A DNA stretch of 7,409 nt. Source: Sphingobacteriales bacterium. GTDB lineage: Bacteria > Bacteroidota > Bacteroidia > Chitinophagales > Chitinophagaceae. This document shows, piece by piece, positions 1 through 6,614 of the stretch. The stretch spans positions 1 through 7,409 of the forward strand of contig CANHUD010000114.1 of NCBI GenBank assembly GCA_947463665.1, read 5' to 3'. Position 1 is the first letter of the stretch; each line of letters opens with the position of its first letter. A model generated the notes under the pieces. The model saw only the letters and a program-made list of their open reading frames with translations. It did no database searches and was not told the origin of the DNA. The position numbers and the translations under genes are program-made.

Positions 1-1329
1 GAAATTGTAGTAAAAGTCTGGGATCCCACCGATAAAGGTCCGAATCCGCGTGGTAAACAGGTCAGCAACCCCTCCGGCATCTGGTACACTGCTGTAACCG
101 GTATCTGGCAAACCGTATGGCTGGAATCCGTTCCCGAATCCCGGATCGATCATCTCTATTCCGTGCCCGATCTCGATGCCGGCAAACTGACTGTGCACAC
201 CCGTATTCTCCAGAGCCGGCAACAGGACCAGCTGCGCATCACCCTGAAAGATGGGGATAAAATCGTTTCAGAAACCAGCGGATCCAACCTCGATCAGCAG
301 ACACTCGATGCGAAAAACCTTCAGGCCTGGTCGCCCGCCAATCCTAAACTCTATACCCTCACGGTAACCCTCACCCGAAACGGTCAGCCGATCGACCAAG
401 TGACCACCCACACCGCCATACGGAAGATCTCTTTGCAAAAAGATGAACACGGCATCCAGTGGGTACTGCTCAACAACCAGTTCCTGTTTCAGTATGGTCC
501 GCTCGACCAGGGCTGGTGGCCGGACGGACTCTACACCGCGCCTACCGCCGAAGCCCTGAAGTATGACATCGTGCAAACCAAAAAAATGGGCTTCAACATG
601 ATCCGTAAACATGTGAAAGTGGAGCCGGCATTATGGTATAGTTACTGCGACAGTCTGGGTATGCTGGTATGGCAGGATATGCCCAGCGGCGATATGGAAA
701 AGCAGGATAAATGGACCACCAATCCCGGACTGGAGCCTACCGATAAAACCAGAACGGAAGCTTCGGAAAAGATCTACCGCTCCGAACTGCAGGCCATGAT
801 CGATGCGTTTCGTTCTTTCCCCTCCATCGTGATGTGGGTACCATTCAATGAAGCCTGGGGACAGTTCAAAACCGTGGAGATCACGAACTGGGTAAAGAAG
901 TACGATCCTTCCAGACTCGTGAACCCCGCCAGCGGTGGGAATTTCCATGCCGTGGGCGATGTGCACGATCTGCACAATTATCCCGATCCTATCCTGCACC
1001 GGCCGGAGGTTTTTGGGAAAGACCGGGCAGTAGTGCTGGGTGAATTTGGCGGACTGGGCCTGCCGGTAGAAGGGCATACCTGGACCGATAAAAGCAACTG
1101 GGGCTATCAGAGTTTCAAAAACAGGGAAGAATTGTTCGATCGATACCAGCAGCTGATCGATAAACTTATTCCGCTGATCCCGAAAGGATTATCTGCCGCG
1201 ATTTACACGCAGACCACCGATGTGGAAACCGAAGTAAACGGACTGATGACCTACGATCGGAAACAAACTAAATTTGATGTGGAAAAGCTTCGTAAGCTGA
1301 ACGAAAAACTGTATAACGTTAAAAAATGA
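1..1329 (+). CDS. Glycoside hydrolase family 2 protein (beta-galactosidase-like), 5' end outside window
   Basis: The frame is open from base 1, so the gene starts upstream; 442 residues are present. In order they are the end of a GH2 sugar-binding jelly-roll (G-I-W-Y-T-A-V-T-G-I-W-Q-T-V-W around residues 28-42), an immunoglobulin-like domain (about 50-155) and a TIM barrel opening with D-Q-G-W-W-P-D-G-L-Y-T at 169. The putative acid/base is Glu284 in V-P-F-N-E-A-W-G, and the putative nucleophile is Glu348 in L-G-E-F-G-G. Both catalytic glutamates are therefore intact. The protein ends soon after the barrel, without the extra C-terminal domains of LacZ, as in many Bacteroidota GH2 enzymes. It should hydrolyse a beta-linked glycoside, but the substrate (galactoside, glucuronide, mannoside) cannot be read from the sequence. 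Any signal peptide would be upstream of the window. The internal GTG at 163 falls mid-domain and is not a credible start. The stop overlaps the next gene's ATG by 4 bases. Confidence 0.9.
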   Translation, partial: EIVVKVWDPTDKGPNPRGKQVSNPSGIWYTAVTGIWQTVWLESVPESRIDHLYSVPDLDAGKLTVHTRILQSRQQDQLRITLKDGDKIVSETSGSNLDQQTLDAKNLQAWSPANPKLYTLTVTLTRNGQPIDQVTTHTAIRKISLQKDEHGIQWVLLNNQFLFQYGPLDQGWWPDGLYTAPTAEALKYDIVQTKKMGFNMIRKHVKVEPALWYSYCDSLGMLVWQDMPSGDMEKQDKWTTNPGLEPTDKTRTEASEKIYRSELQAMIDAFRSFPSIVMWVPFNEAWGQFKTVEITNWVKKYDPSRLVNPASGGNFHAVGDVHDLHNYPDPILHRPEVFGKDRAVVLGEFGGLGLPVEGHTWTDKSNWGYQSFKNREELFDRYQQLIDKLIPLIPKGLSAAIYTQTTDVETEVNGLMTYDRKQTKFDVEKLRKLNEKLYNVKK

Positions 1330-2576
1330 GCCAGAAAAAAGTGACGGTGATCGGTGGCGGAGTCATCGGATTGTGTTGTGCCTATTATCTGAAGAAAGCC
1401 GGACATGAGGTACGGCTGATCGACCGGGGCGATCTACGCTCCGGAACATCCTTCGGAAATGCCGGGTATGTGTCGCCCTCCCACATCATCCCTTTGGCCT
1501 CTCCGGGCATTGTGGCCAAAGGACTGCGCTGGATGCTGAGTTCAACATCCCCTTTTTACATCAAACCCCGGCTGAGCCTGGATCTGATCCGATGGTGCCT
1601 GACTTTCTGGGCCAATTCCACCCATCGGACCGTGGAAAAGAATACGCCGCCGCTGGTGGAACTGCTGCTGTTATCGCGCGAGCTCACCTCCGACATAAAA
1701 AATGAAGTAGGCAATACCTTTAGAATGGAAGAGAAAGGCTGCTTCATGATGTATAAGAACGCGCATACGGAAAAACATGAAATTGAACTGGCCGAAGAAG
1801 CAGCCAGATTCGGCATTGACACCCGGATCATGAACAGCAGGGAAGTTCAGGAAATGGAGCCGGATGTGGAGGTGAATGTACGTGGTGGCGTGTTGTATCC
1901 GATTGACGCCCATCTTCACCCCGGTGATTTTATGCAGACCATCCATACATGGCTGGAACAGCAGGGAGTGGAATTCATGCTGAACACCGAGGTGACCGGG
2001 TTTGAAAAGGCAAACGGACATGTAACCAAAGTAGTTACCAACAAGGGAGCCGTGGAAGTGGAGGAACTCTTGCTGGCCAGCGGCTCCTGGCTTCCGGTGG
2101 TTACGGAGCAACTGGGTATCCACATGTTGCTGCAGGCAGGAAAAGGGTACAGCATGACCTTCGACAAAACAGAGAAGAACCTGCGGTATCCAGCCATTCT
2201 GGTTGATCACCGGGTGGCCATGACACCCATGGGGCAGGATCTTCGTATGGGTGGAACGATGGAGATCAGCGGACTCAATTCCCCTAAACTATTGAAACGG
2301 GCACGAGCCATATACGATGCAGCCCATCTCTATTATCCTGATCTGAACGTTGAATTTCCCACCGAACAAAAGATCTGGAGCGGTTTGAGGCCATTGAGTC
2401 CGGATGGTTTGCCCTATATAGGCAGGCATTCCAACTATAAAAATCTGATTATCGCCGGCGGCCATGCCATGCTGGGCATATCGCTGGCTGCGGCAACAGG
2501 AAAACTTGTTGAGCAGATGGCAAGTGGTAAGCCTACCAGTATTAATATAGAGCCGTTCAGCGTAGGAAGATATTAA
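1326..2576 (+). CDS. DadA-like FAD-dependent D-amino-acid dehydrogenase/oxidoreductase
   Basis: The 416-residue protein belongs to the DAO (glycine/D-amino-acid oxidase) superfamily and is close in length to DadA. The N-terminus has the FAD-binding Rossmann motif G10-x-G12-x-x-G15 with Asp33 at the end of the second strand, where the adenosine ribose is held. G-T-S-F-G-N-A-G-Y-V-S-P follows from residue 41, resembling the F-A-N-A-G-Q-I-S-P stretch of DadA. The C-terminal S-G-L-R355-P-L-S-P-D-G-L-P-Y-I-G-R and the following A-G-G-H-A-M-L-G are the usual FAD/substrate-closing motifs; the arginine is a likely carboxylate contact. The expected reaction is oxidative deamination of a D-amino acid or D-hydroxyproline-like imino acid, passing electrons to a membrane acceptor. 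Substrate is unresolved: no racemase, epimerase or other hydroxyproline-pathway gene is in view. The ATG shares ATGA with the GH2 stop, so the pair is probably co-transcribed and translationally coupled. Confidence 0.88.
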   Translation: MSQKKVTVIGGGVIGLCCAYYLKKAGHEVRLIDRGDLRSGTSFGNAGYVSPSHIIPLASPGIVAKGLRWMLSSTSPFYIKPRLSLDLIRWCLTFWANSTHRTVEKNTPPLVELLLLSRELTSDIKNEVGNTFRMEEKGCFMMYKNAHTEKHEIELAEEAARFGIDTRIMNSREVQEMEPDVEVNVRGGVLYPIDAHLHPGDFMQTIHTWLEQQGVEFMLNTEVTGFEKANGHVTKVVTNKGAVEVEELLLASGSWLPVVTEQLGIHMLLQAGKGYSMTFDKTEKNLRYPAILVDHRVAMTPMGQDLRMGGTMEISGLNSPKLLKRARAIYDAAHLYYPDLNVEFPTEQKIWSGLRPLSPDGLPYIGRHSNYKNLIIAGGHAMLGISLAAATGKLVEQMASGKPTSINIEPFSVGRY

Positions 2577-2596
2577 GTATCACTATAAGTTGTAGG

Positions 2597-2622
2597 TTAT
2601 GTAATATTTCATAATTATTTTT
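2597..2622 (+). terminator. Weak terminator candidate after the oxidoreductase gene
   Basis: TTATG (2597-2601) and CATAA (2610-2614) form a 5-bp stem with an 8-base loop, extendable by two G-U pairs, followed by a T-rich run (TTATTTTT). It begins 20 bases after the oxidoreductase stop, where a terminator would be expected. The stem is short and A/T-rich, so it may be inefficient or fortuitous. Confidence 0.3.
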
Positions 2623-2641
2623 GACAAATCGTATAATTATT
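2611..2641 (+). repeat. Two copies of ATAATTATT, 22 bases apart
   Basis: ATAATTATT occurs at 2611-2619 and again at 2633-2641. The first eight bases of each copy are a perfect palindrome (ATAATTAT), and the repeats start 22 bases apart, about two helical turns. Both lie upstream of the suggested promoter for the NodB-like gene, so they could be a paired protein-binding site. In such A/T-rich DNA chance is a real alternative. Confidence 0.35.
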
Positions 2642-2671
2642 GATTTGCAATAGAATATCGATTTATCTTTC
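2640..2671 (+). promoter_or_regulatory. Possible Bacteroidota-type promoter for the NodB-like gene
   Basis: TATCTTTC (2664-2671) matches the Bacteroidota -7 consensus TAnnTTTG at all fixed positions but the last. A TTG (2640-2642) lies 21 bases upstream as a -33 element. Transcription would start near 2678, leaving about 50 bases of leader before the ATG at 2729. The match is imperfect, and the region is A/T-rich enough for chance hits. Confidence 0.3.
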
Positions 2672-2728
2672 ATTAACCTTCACGCAATTTTAGGTGTTGG
2701 TGTCCGTTATCGTAAAATAATTGTTGCA

Positions 2729-3853
2729 ATGGCAGCGCACCTACTAAAGTTTCCTTTCCCATTCAAAGCCTGGTTGACTATATCAAATGATCCTGACAAC
2801 ACTTGCGTAAATGCATGGCATCAATTGAATGATTTTATTTTTTCAGAATGTAACCTTCCCTGGGCAAATTCGATTTTCGTATCCAACCACAATCTCAACA
2901 TTCCTGATCAGGTTAATCTTACGAATCATCCATTTATCAGCTCACAACCAACAGATTCTTTACATACATGGGGTGATTATGTACATGCCGGGCGTCGTGG
3001 TTTTTCCAGAGAAGACGCGGAAGAGGCCATCGAAATCATTGAAAAACATCAAATTCAACCAAGAGTTTGGGTAGATCACTCCAGGTTTTCCGGAAACCTG
3101 ATCAACAATAGCCAGCTTGGACAAACCCCTTTTCACAAAGACGGATCAGGGACCGCCTATAAAAACCATGAATACACACTGGATCTGGTAAAAAAAGTGG
3201 GCATTGCATATGTGTGGAATGGCCATCTTACCCAAACTATTGGGCAAGGACGCCCCCTGACCTGGGGTGAATACCTGCGTAGATTCAACAAACTGAATCT
3301 GCGAAAATATCTTCGTATCATGGGTCCGGGCGAACTTCTAAACAACTATCTGATTCAGCCCAGAACATTTGAAGATGGCAATAAACTTTATGTTTTCCCC
3401 CGTTATGGAACATGGAGAGAAGCGCATATAGAAGCATTGCCTTCGCTCATTAACCAGACTAAACTAGAAGAATTGATTCGTTGTGAAGGAGCCATGATCG
3501 CCTACACACATCTGGGTAAGACCATTGAAAAAAAATTCGAACTTTCTGAACCGGTAAAAGATGTATTTAGAATGATTCGAAAAAACCTGGATGAAAAACG
3601 CATAAACTTTTCATCTGTCTCCGTTCTACTTGATTACACCGTCTTATCTACCCACATTCAGATTAAAGACCACCATATTCATTTCATGCCGGATGAAATC
3701 AGGTTCCCTGAATTATCTATCAGTGACCTGACCCCTCATACATTTTCATTCAAAGTTTCAGATCCTGATGCAATAAGCTGCTTTATTGGAGAAAATCCCA
3801 TACCATTCAAGCTGACTAAAGAATCAGATAATATCGTCAGCATTCGGTTTTAG
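2729..3853 (+). CDS. Uncharacterised protein resembling NodB-fold polysaccharide deacetylases
   Basis: This 374-residue protein has no signal peptide or membrane segment that I can see. I do not recognise an exact named family, but the motif order recalls carbohydrate-esterase-4-like (beta/alpha)-barrel proteins found in polysaccharide gene sets. The motifs are an acidic pair in L-T-I-S-N-D21-P-D23-N near the N-terminus, D76-S-L-H79-T-W-G-D, then R-V-W-V-D116-H117-S with a nearby G-N, V-G-I-A-Y-V-W-N-G in the middle, and Y-T-H261-L-G-K late. The Asp and His residues are candidate metal ligands by analogy with NodB. Residues from about 300 on look like a small beta-rich C-terminal domain. ATG 2729 is the first usable start; the frame is closed by TAG at 2651-2653. 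The gene appears monocistronic. Five sampled lines give 126 G/C of 300 (42%), below the 53-55% of sampled lines in the two upstream genes, which may reflect transfer. Deacetylase activity is inference only. Confidence 0.8.
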   Translation: MAAHLLKFPFPFKAWLTISNDPDNTCVNAWHQLNDFIFSECNLPWANSIFVSNHNLNIPDQVNLTNHPFISSQPTDSLHTWGDYVHAGRRGFSREDAEEAIEIIEKHQIQPRVWVDHSRFSGNLINNSQLGQTPFHKDGSGTAYKNHEYTLDLVKKVGIAYVWNGHLTQTIGQGRPLTWGEYLRRFNKLNLRKYLRIMGPGELLNNYLIQPRTFEDGNKLYVFPRYGTWREAHIEALPSLINQTKLEELIRCEGAMIAYTHLGKTIEKKFELSEPVKDVFRMIRKNLDEKRINFSSVSVLLDYTVLSTHIQIKDHHIHFMPDEIRFPELSISDLTPHTFSFKVSDPDAISCFIGENPIPFKLTKESDNIVSIRF

Positions 3854-3870
3854 TTAGGATAAAGTCTTGT

Positions 3871-4659
3871 TCAGGATGTTTCTGTTGCAATATCCTCCTC
3901 ATCGAAGCCAAATAGGCTCAGGATATGCAACCGGATCAGTTGCATATCTTCCTTTTCCGTCCGGATTTCCGGCAACATAATGTCATCGTTGTAAGGTTTC
4001 CATTTTTCCGTTTCCGGATCATAGTACTCAGCCGATTCTTTCCCTAGAAAAAGTTTGTAGTTAAATTTTGGCCGGCCCACAATGATGTATCCCGGATAAA
4101 ACCACTCCCATCCCTCGGAATGCATTTTCTCAATGATCTTCAGGATCATGAATTTGCTCGGACTATAGGACCGATAAGCCGGATCAAAATAATTGATCTT
4201 TCCCATTACCGACGAGGCGCCCACATCAAACAGCCCCCTGCCTACGAGTCGGTCACCATCCCAAACGGATACTACCCGTGTATCGAAAATTGAGGCCGGA
4301 CGAGGCGTATCCGATCCGTACAAACAGCGCGAAAGGCTGGGATATCCATCGAAATCGGTTGAGGTGCTATAGGCTGCGAATAACGCATCATCTGCAGGCG
4401 TTATTCCCGTAAACGTCGAAAACTGGACGTCCATGTGCCGGTTCTTCTTCAGAATCTTACGATGAGAGTCATGCAATTGAATGGCATCTCTGTGGTAACG
4501 CAACCACCAGACCCGGTCGATCTCAAAGGTATCCGCATTCAGCCAGTGCGTCACCGTGAACAGATGCTGGTACATCCGATACCAGCCCCGTGCCAGACTG
4601 TCGTCAAATGCCGCAGGAAGAAGAAAAGCAGGTTCAACTTTTTCGTAATAGATCTTCAC
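3871..4659 (-). CDS. Arginyl/leucyl-tRNA-protein transferase-like protein (ATE/Bpt family, GNAT fold)
   Basis: The 262-residue protein follows the layout of ATE1/Bpt enzymes, which move an amino acid from aminoacyl-tRNA to protein N-termini in the N-degron pathway. The N-terminal part has L22-A-R-G-W-Y-R-M-Y-Q-H-L-F (family pattern L-L-x-R-G-W/F-R-R-S-G) and S65-H-R-K-I-L-K-K-N-R-H (family pattern R-S-x-R-R-x-x-R-R-N). The C-terminal GNAT-like part has Y157-F-D-P-A-Y-R-S-Y-S-P-S-K-F-M-I-L-K and G190-Y-I-I-V-G-R-P-K-F-N-Y-K, matching the family's L-G-Y-W-I-x-G-x-x-K-M-x-Y-K. The conserved N-terminal cysteines (C-x-Y-L and C-x-x-C types) are absent; Cys112 is the only cysteine. It may thus be a divergent transferase or a relative with a changed role. 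The start is GTG: an in-frame TAA lies just upstream, and the next Met (29) would cut into the N-terminal domain. It begins 14 bases after the beta-CASP gene, probably in one operon. The C-terminus is acidic. Confidence 0.8.
   Translation of the reverse strand: MKIYYEKVEPAFLLPAAFDDSLARGWYRMYQHLFTVTHWLNADTFEIDRVWWLRYHRDAIQLHDSHRKILKKNRHMDVQFSTFTGITPADDALFAAYSTSTDFDGYPSLSRCLYGSDTPRPASIFDTRVVSVWDGDRLVGRGLFDVGASSVMGKINYFDPAYRSYSPSKFMILKIIEKMHSEGWEWFYPGYIIVGRPKFNYKLFLGKESAEYYDPETEKWKPYNDDIMLPEIRTEKEDMQLIRLHILSLFGFDEEDIATETS
3884..3948. other. Two mutually exclusive hairpins at the convergent gene junction
   Basis: Segment A (3884-3896, GTTGCAATATCCT) can pair with segment B (3920-3931, AGGATATGCAAC) as a 12-bp stem with one bulged A. 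A small AGCC/GGCT hairpin (3906-3918) sits in its loop. Segment B can instead pair with segment C (3939-3948, GTTGCATATC) over 10 perfect base pairs. The stretch is downstream of the NodB-like gene and antisense to codons about 238-259 of the transferase-like gene. No function is known; the pairing is read directly from the sequence. Confidence 0.45.
3922..3957 (+). terminator. Possible terminator of the NodB-like gene inside the opposing gene
   Basis: GATATGCAAC and GTTGCATATC form a perfect 10-bp stem with a 7-base loop, followed by the pyrimidine-rich TTCCTTTT. It begins 69 bases after the NodB-like stop, within the coding 3' end of the convergent gene. The T tract is interrupted by cytosines, so termination strength is uncertain. 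Confidence 0.35.
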
Positions 4660-4673
4660 AACCCAAAATTAAC

Positions 4674-6074
4674 CTACAGTCCAAATTCCGCATGCATCTC
4701 CGGAATCACTACATCCGTAAACCCTTTTCGCTGCAGGCGATCCCTGAAATCCTCCTGAACCGGATACTCTCCGTGAACCAGGAATAATTTGCGAACTGCT
4801 TTCGGATCCTGACAGGAGAGGAACTGCGACAAATCCTCATAATCGCCATGGGCACTCATGCTACGGATCTGGCCGATTTCAGCATGAATCTCATGCTCCA
4901 CACCAAATATCTTTACTTCTTTCCGTCCGGATAACAAGCGCGCACCCAGTGAATTGGGTTCACAATAACCAGTCATCAGAATGGCATTCCGGCTGTTCTC
5001 AATGTTGTTGCTGATGTGATGTTTGACGCGCCCTGCCTCTGCCATTCCACTGGCGGAAAGGATCACACAGGGTTCATTCCTGAAATTCAGCAGCTTCGAT
5101 TCTTCTACGGTCCGTACGTACTGCAATCCTCTGAACCGGAACGGATCATCATCGTTCTTCAATATCTGCTGGATGCGGTGGTTGAAATAATCGGGATAAC
5201 GTTTCACAATTTCCGTAGCCTTGATGCTTAGGGGAGAATCCACGAAATAATCCAGTTCCGGAAGCCTTCTCTCCAGTTCAAGCTGATTCAGTGCATACAG
5301 AATCTCCTGCGTGCGCCCTACTGAAAAAGCCGGAATGATAAGCTTTCCTTTGCGCTGGATACAGGTCTTCTCAATCCATGCGAGCAGATCGTCCGGTGTG
5401 GAATGGTGCAGATCGTGCAAACTATTTCCATAGGTCGATTCCAGAATAATTACATCTGCCCGCGGAAATGTAGAAGGCGATCGCAGGATCACATCGCGAT
5501 ATCGACCCACATCACCGGAAAACGTCAGCGTTGTTTCCTGTCCATTATCTCGGATGCGAAGATTCACCACGGCACTGCCAATGATATGTCCCGCATCCGT
5601 ATACATCAGATCCACATCCTCATCGATCGGCGTCCATACATCGTAATCCACTTCTTCAAAATACTGCCGCACTTCCAGGGCATCTTCCTTTGTATACAAT
5701 GGTTTCAGATACGGTTGCCCTTCCAGTGCTCTCCGCTTGTTGACATACCGTACATCATCTTCCTGAATCTGTGCAGAATCTTCCAGCAGCACAGATGCCA
5801 GTTCACGGGTGGCAGGCGTACAGAATATCTTTCCCTTATACCCCTCACTAACCAATTTGGGTAGTAATCCGCTATGATCGATGTGAGCGTGCGACAAAAC
5901 CACTATATCCACATCCCGGGGGTTGAATCCGAAATGCCGGTTCAGTGCATCTGTTTCTTTCCCCATCCCCTGAAAGAGTCCGCAATCGAGCAGCAGGGTT
6001 CTGCCGTTCGATAAGGTCAGCAAATGCTTGGAGCCGGTTACACAACGGGCCGCTCCGTGAAAACATATTTTCAT
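4674..6074 (-). CDS. Beta-CASP metallo-beta-lactamase-fold ribonuclease (CPSF73-like)
   Basis: The 466-residue cytoplasmic protein has the full set of MBL and beta-CASP motifs. These are H62-A-H64-I-D66-H67, H163 in D-A-G-H-I-I-G-S-A, D188 in S-G-D-V-G-R, motif A E212 in E-S-T-Y-G, then P-A-F-S-V-G-R-T-Q-E at 248, S-G-M-A-E-A-G-R at 342, motif B H409 in S-A-H-G-D, and motif C H434 in V-H-G-E. Histidine at motif C is typical of the RNA-acting branch, so two zinc ions and RNA endo- or 5'-exonuclease activity are expected. The cellular target is unknown. I choose ATG 6074: M-K-I-C-F-H-G-A-A-R-C-V-T-G-S is the usual start of the fold, and this ATG overlaps the upstream TGA as ATGA. A GTG at 6101 would add nine residues that match nothing in the fold. 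The gene sits between the hotdog gene and the transferase-like gene in a tight minus-strand unit. Confidence 0.93.
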   Translation of the reverse strand: MKICFHGAARCVTGSKHLLTLSNGRTLLLDCGLFQGMGKETDALNRHFGFNPRDVDIVVLSHAHIDHSGLLPKLVSEGYKGKIFCTPATRELASVLLEDSAQIQEDDVRYVNKRRALEGQPYLKPLYTKEDALEVRQYFEEVDYDVWTPIDEDVDLMYTDAGHIIGSAVVNLRIRDNGQETTLTFSGDVGRYRDVILRSPSTFPRADVIILESTYGNSLHDLHHSTPDDLLAWIEKTCIQRKGKLIIPAFSVGRTQEILYALNQLELERRLPELDYFVDSPLSIKATEIVKRYPDYFNHRIQQILKNDDDPFRFRGLQYVRTVEESKLLNFRNEPCVILSASGMAEAGRVKHHISNNIENSRNAILMTGYCEPNSLGARLLSGRKEVKIFGVEHEIHAEIGQIRSMSAHGDYEDLSQFLSCQDPKAVRKLFLVHGEYPVQEDFRDRLQRKGFTDVVIPEMHAEFGL

Positions 6075-6562
6075 CTTCCTGATTTCGCTTTGAATGTCCA
6101 CAATACCTTAAAATCTGCTACCAGCTCCCCGGATGAACTATATCCTCTGGATACGGTCTCCACTGTTACTCCTTCCCCTGTTGCTTTTGCTTTCCGTATC
6201 GCCTCTTCAATCAGCGGCCCGTCATCACAACGAAACGTGGTAACGCCGGTTGCCTTCTTGTGAAAATTACCCGTAAGGGTTAGTACCAGCATGGAAACGG
6301 CCGGTTCAGAACGGTAGACATGCAGCATGGCCAGCATACCGGAACTCATTTCAGCAGCCATTGCCAGGCAGGCGAAATAGGTAGATCGAAAAGGATTCTG
6401 GGAAAACCATTTGTAGGGCACGCTTACAGCACAGGCTCCTGAATCAATGGATTGAATCCGAAGACCGGAAAAGAAGGCTGCCGGCAAGCGGGTAAACATG
6501 AAAAAGTTCATCCGAATTCGGCTTCTGGCCAGCTGGAGAAAACGTTCCTGAGCAGTGGGCAT
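6071..6562 (-). CDS. DUF4442/hotdog-fold thioesterase-like protein
   Basis: The 163-residue protein resembles DUF4442 members of the hotdog superfamily, which includes acyl-CoA thioesterases. Visible features are an N-terminal helix-rich stretch with F-x-x-x-P-A-A-F-F-S-G-L, a strand containing I-D-S-G-A-C-A-V-S-V-P, then N56-P-F-R-S-T-Y-F-A-C-L-A-M-A-A-E71. This last stretch fits the hotdog central helix, where thioesterases carry the conserved Asn and the acidic residue. The C-terminal half reads as alternating strands (V-S-M-L-V-L-T-L-T-G-N-F and G-E-G-V-T-V-E-T-V-S). No signal peptide is seen. A thioester substrate is inferred from the fold only. It is the first gene of the minus-strand unit, has an A/T-rich start region (AATAATTTATT just before ATG), and its TGA shares ATGA with the beta-CASP gene, suggesting coupled translation. 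Confidence 0.8.
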   Translation of the reverse strand: MPTAQERFLQLARSRIRMNFFMFTRLPAAFFSGLRIQSIDSGACAVSVPYKWFSQNPFRSTYFACLAMAAEMSSGMLAMLHVYRSEPAVSMLVLTLTGNFHKKATGVTTFRCDDGPLIEEAIRKAKATGEGVTVETVSRGYSSSGELVADFKVLWTFKAKSGR

Positions 6563-6614
6563 AATAAATTATTGACAGGTTTGCTCCGGTAAGTTACGGA
6601 AACAGAGGCAATTG

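Noticed and set aside
268..1077. Minus-strand open frames of 114, 148 and 67 residues (268-612, 631-1077, 774-977)
   Set aside because: They lie wholly opposite the GH2 gene, whose catalytic motifs are intact, and they show no recognisable domain.
1556..2210. Minus-strand open frames of 91, 179 and 93 residues (1556-1831, 1671-2210, 1916-2197)
   Set aside because: They are antisense to the well-supported oxidoreductase gene. The longest (179 residues) has no domain pattern.
2621..2637. Perfect TTGACA (2621-2626) and TATAAT (2632-2637) as a sigma-70 promoter
   Set aside because: Only 5 bases separate them instead of about 17, so they cannot act together. Bacteroidota also mostly use a different promoter consensus.
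3157..3345. Minus-strand open frame of 62 residues inside the NodB-like gene
   Set aside because: It is short, antisense, and has no recognisable motif or start signal.
4435..4787. Plus-strand open frames of 107 and 65 residues spanning the junction of the transferase-like and beta-CASP genes
   Set aside because: They are antisense to both gene ends, with no domain and no promoter evidence. The tight 14-base spacing of the minus-strand genes explains the region.
5403..5864. Plus-strand open frame of 153 residues
   Set aside because: It lies opposite the core of the beta-CASP gene, including its zinc-site region, and reads as low-information antisense translation.
6075..6101. GTG at 6101 as the beta-CASP start, adding nine residues
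   Set aside because: The added residues are not part of the fold, and the ATG at 6074 has a classic ATGA overlap and the family's usual N-terminus.
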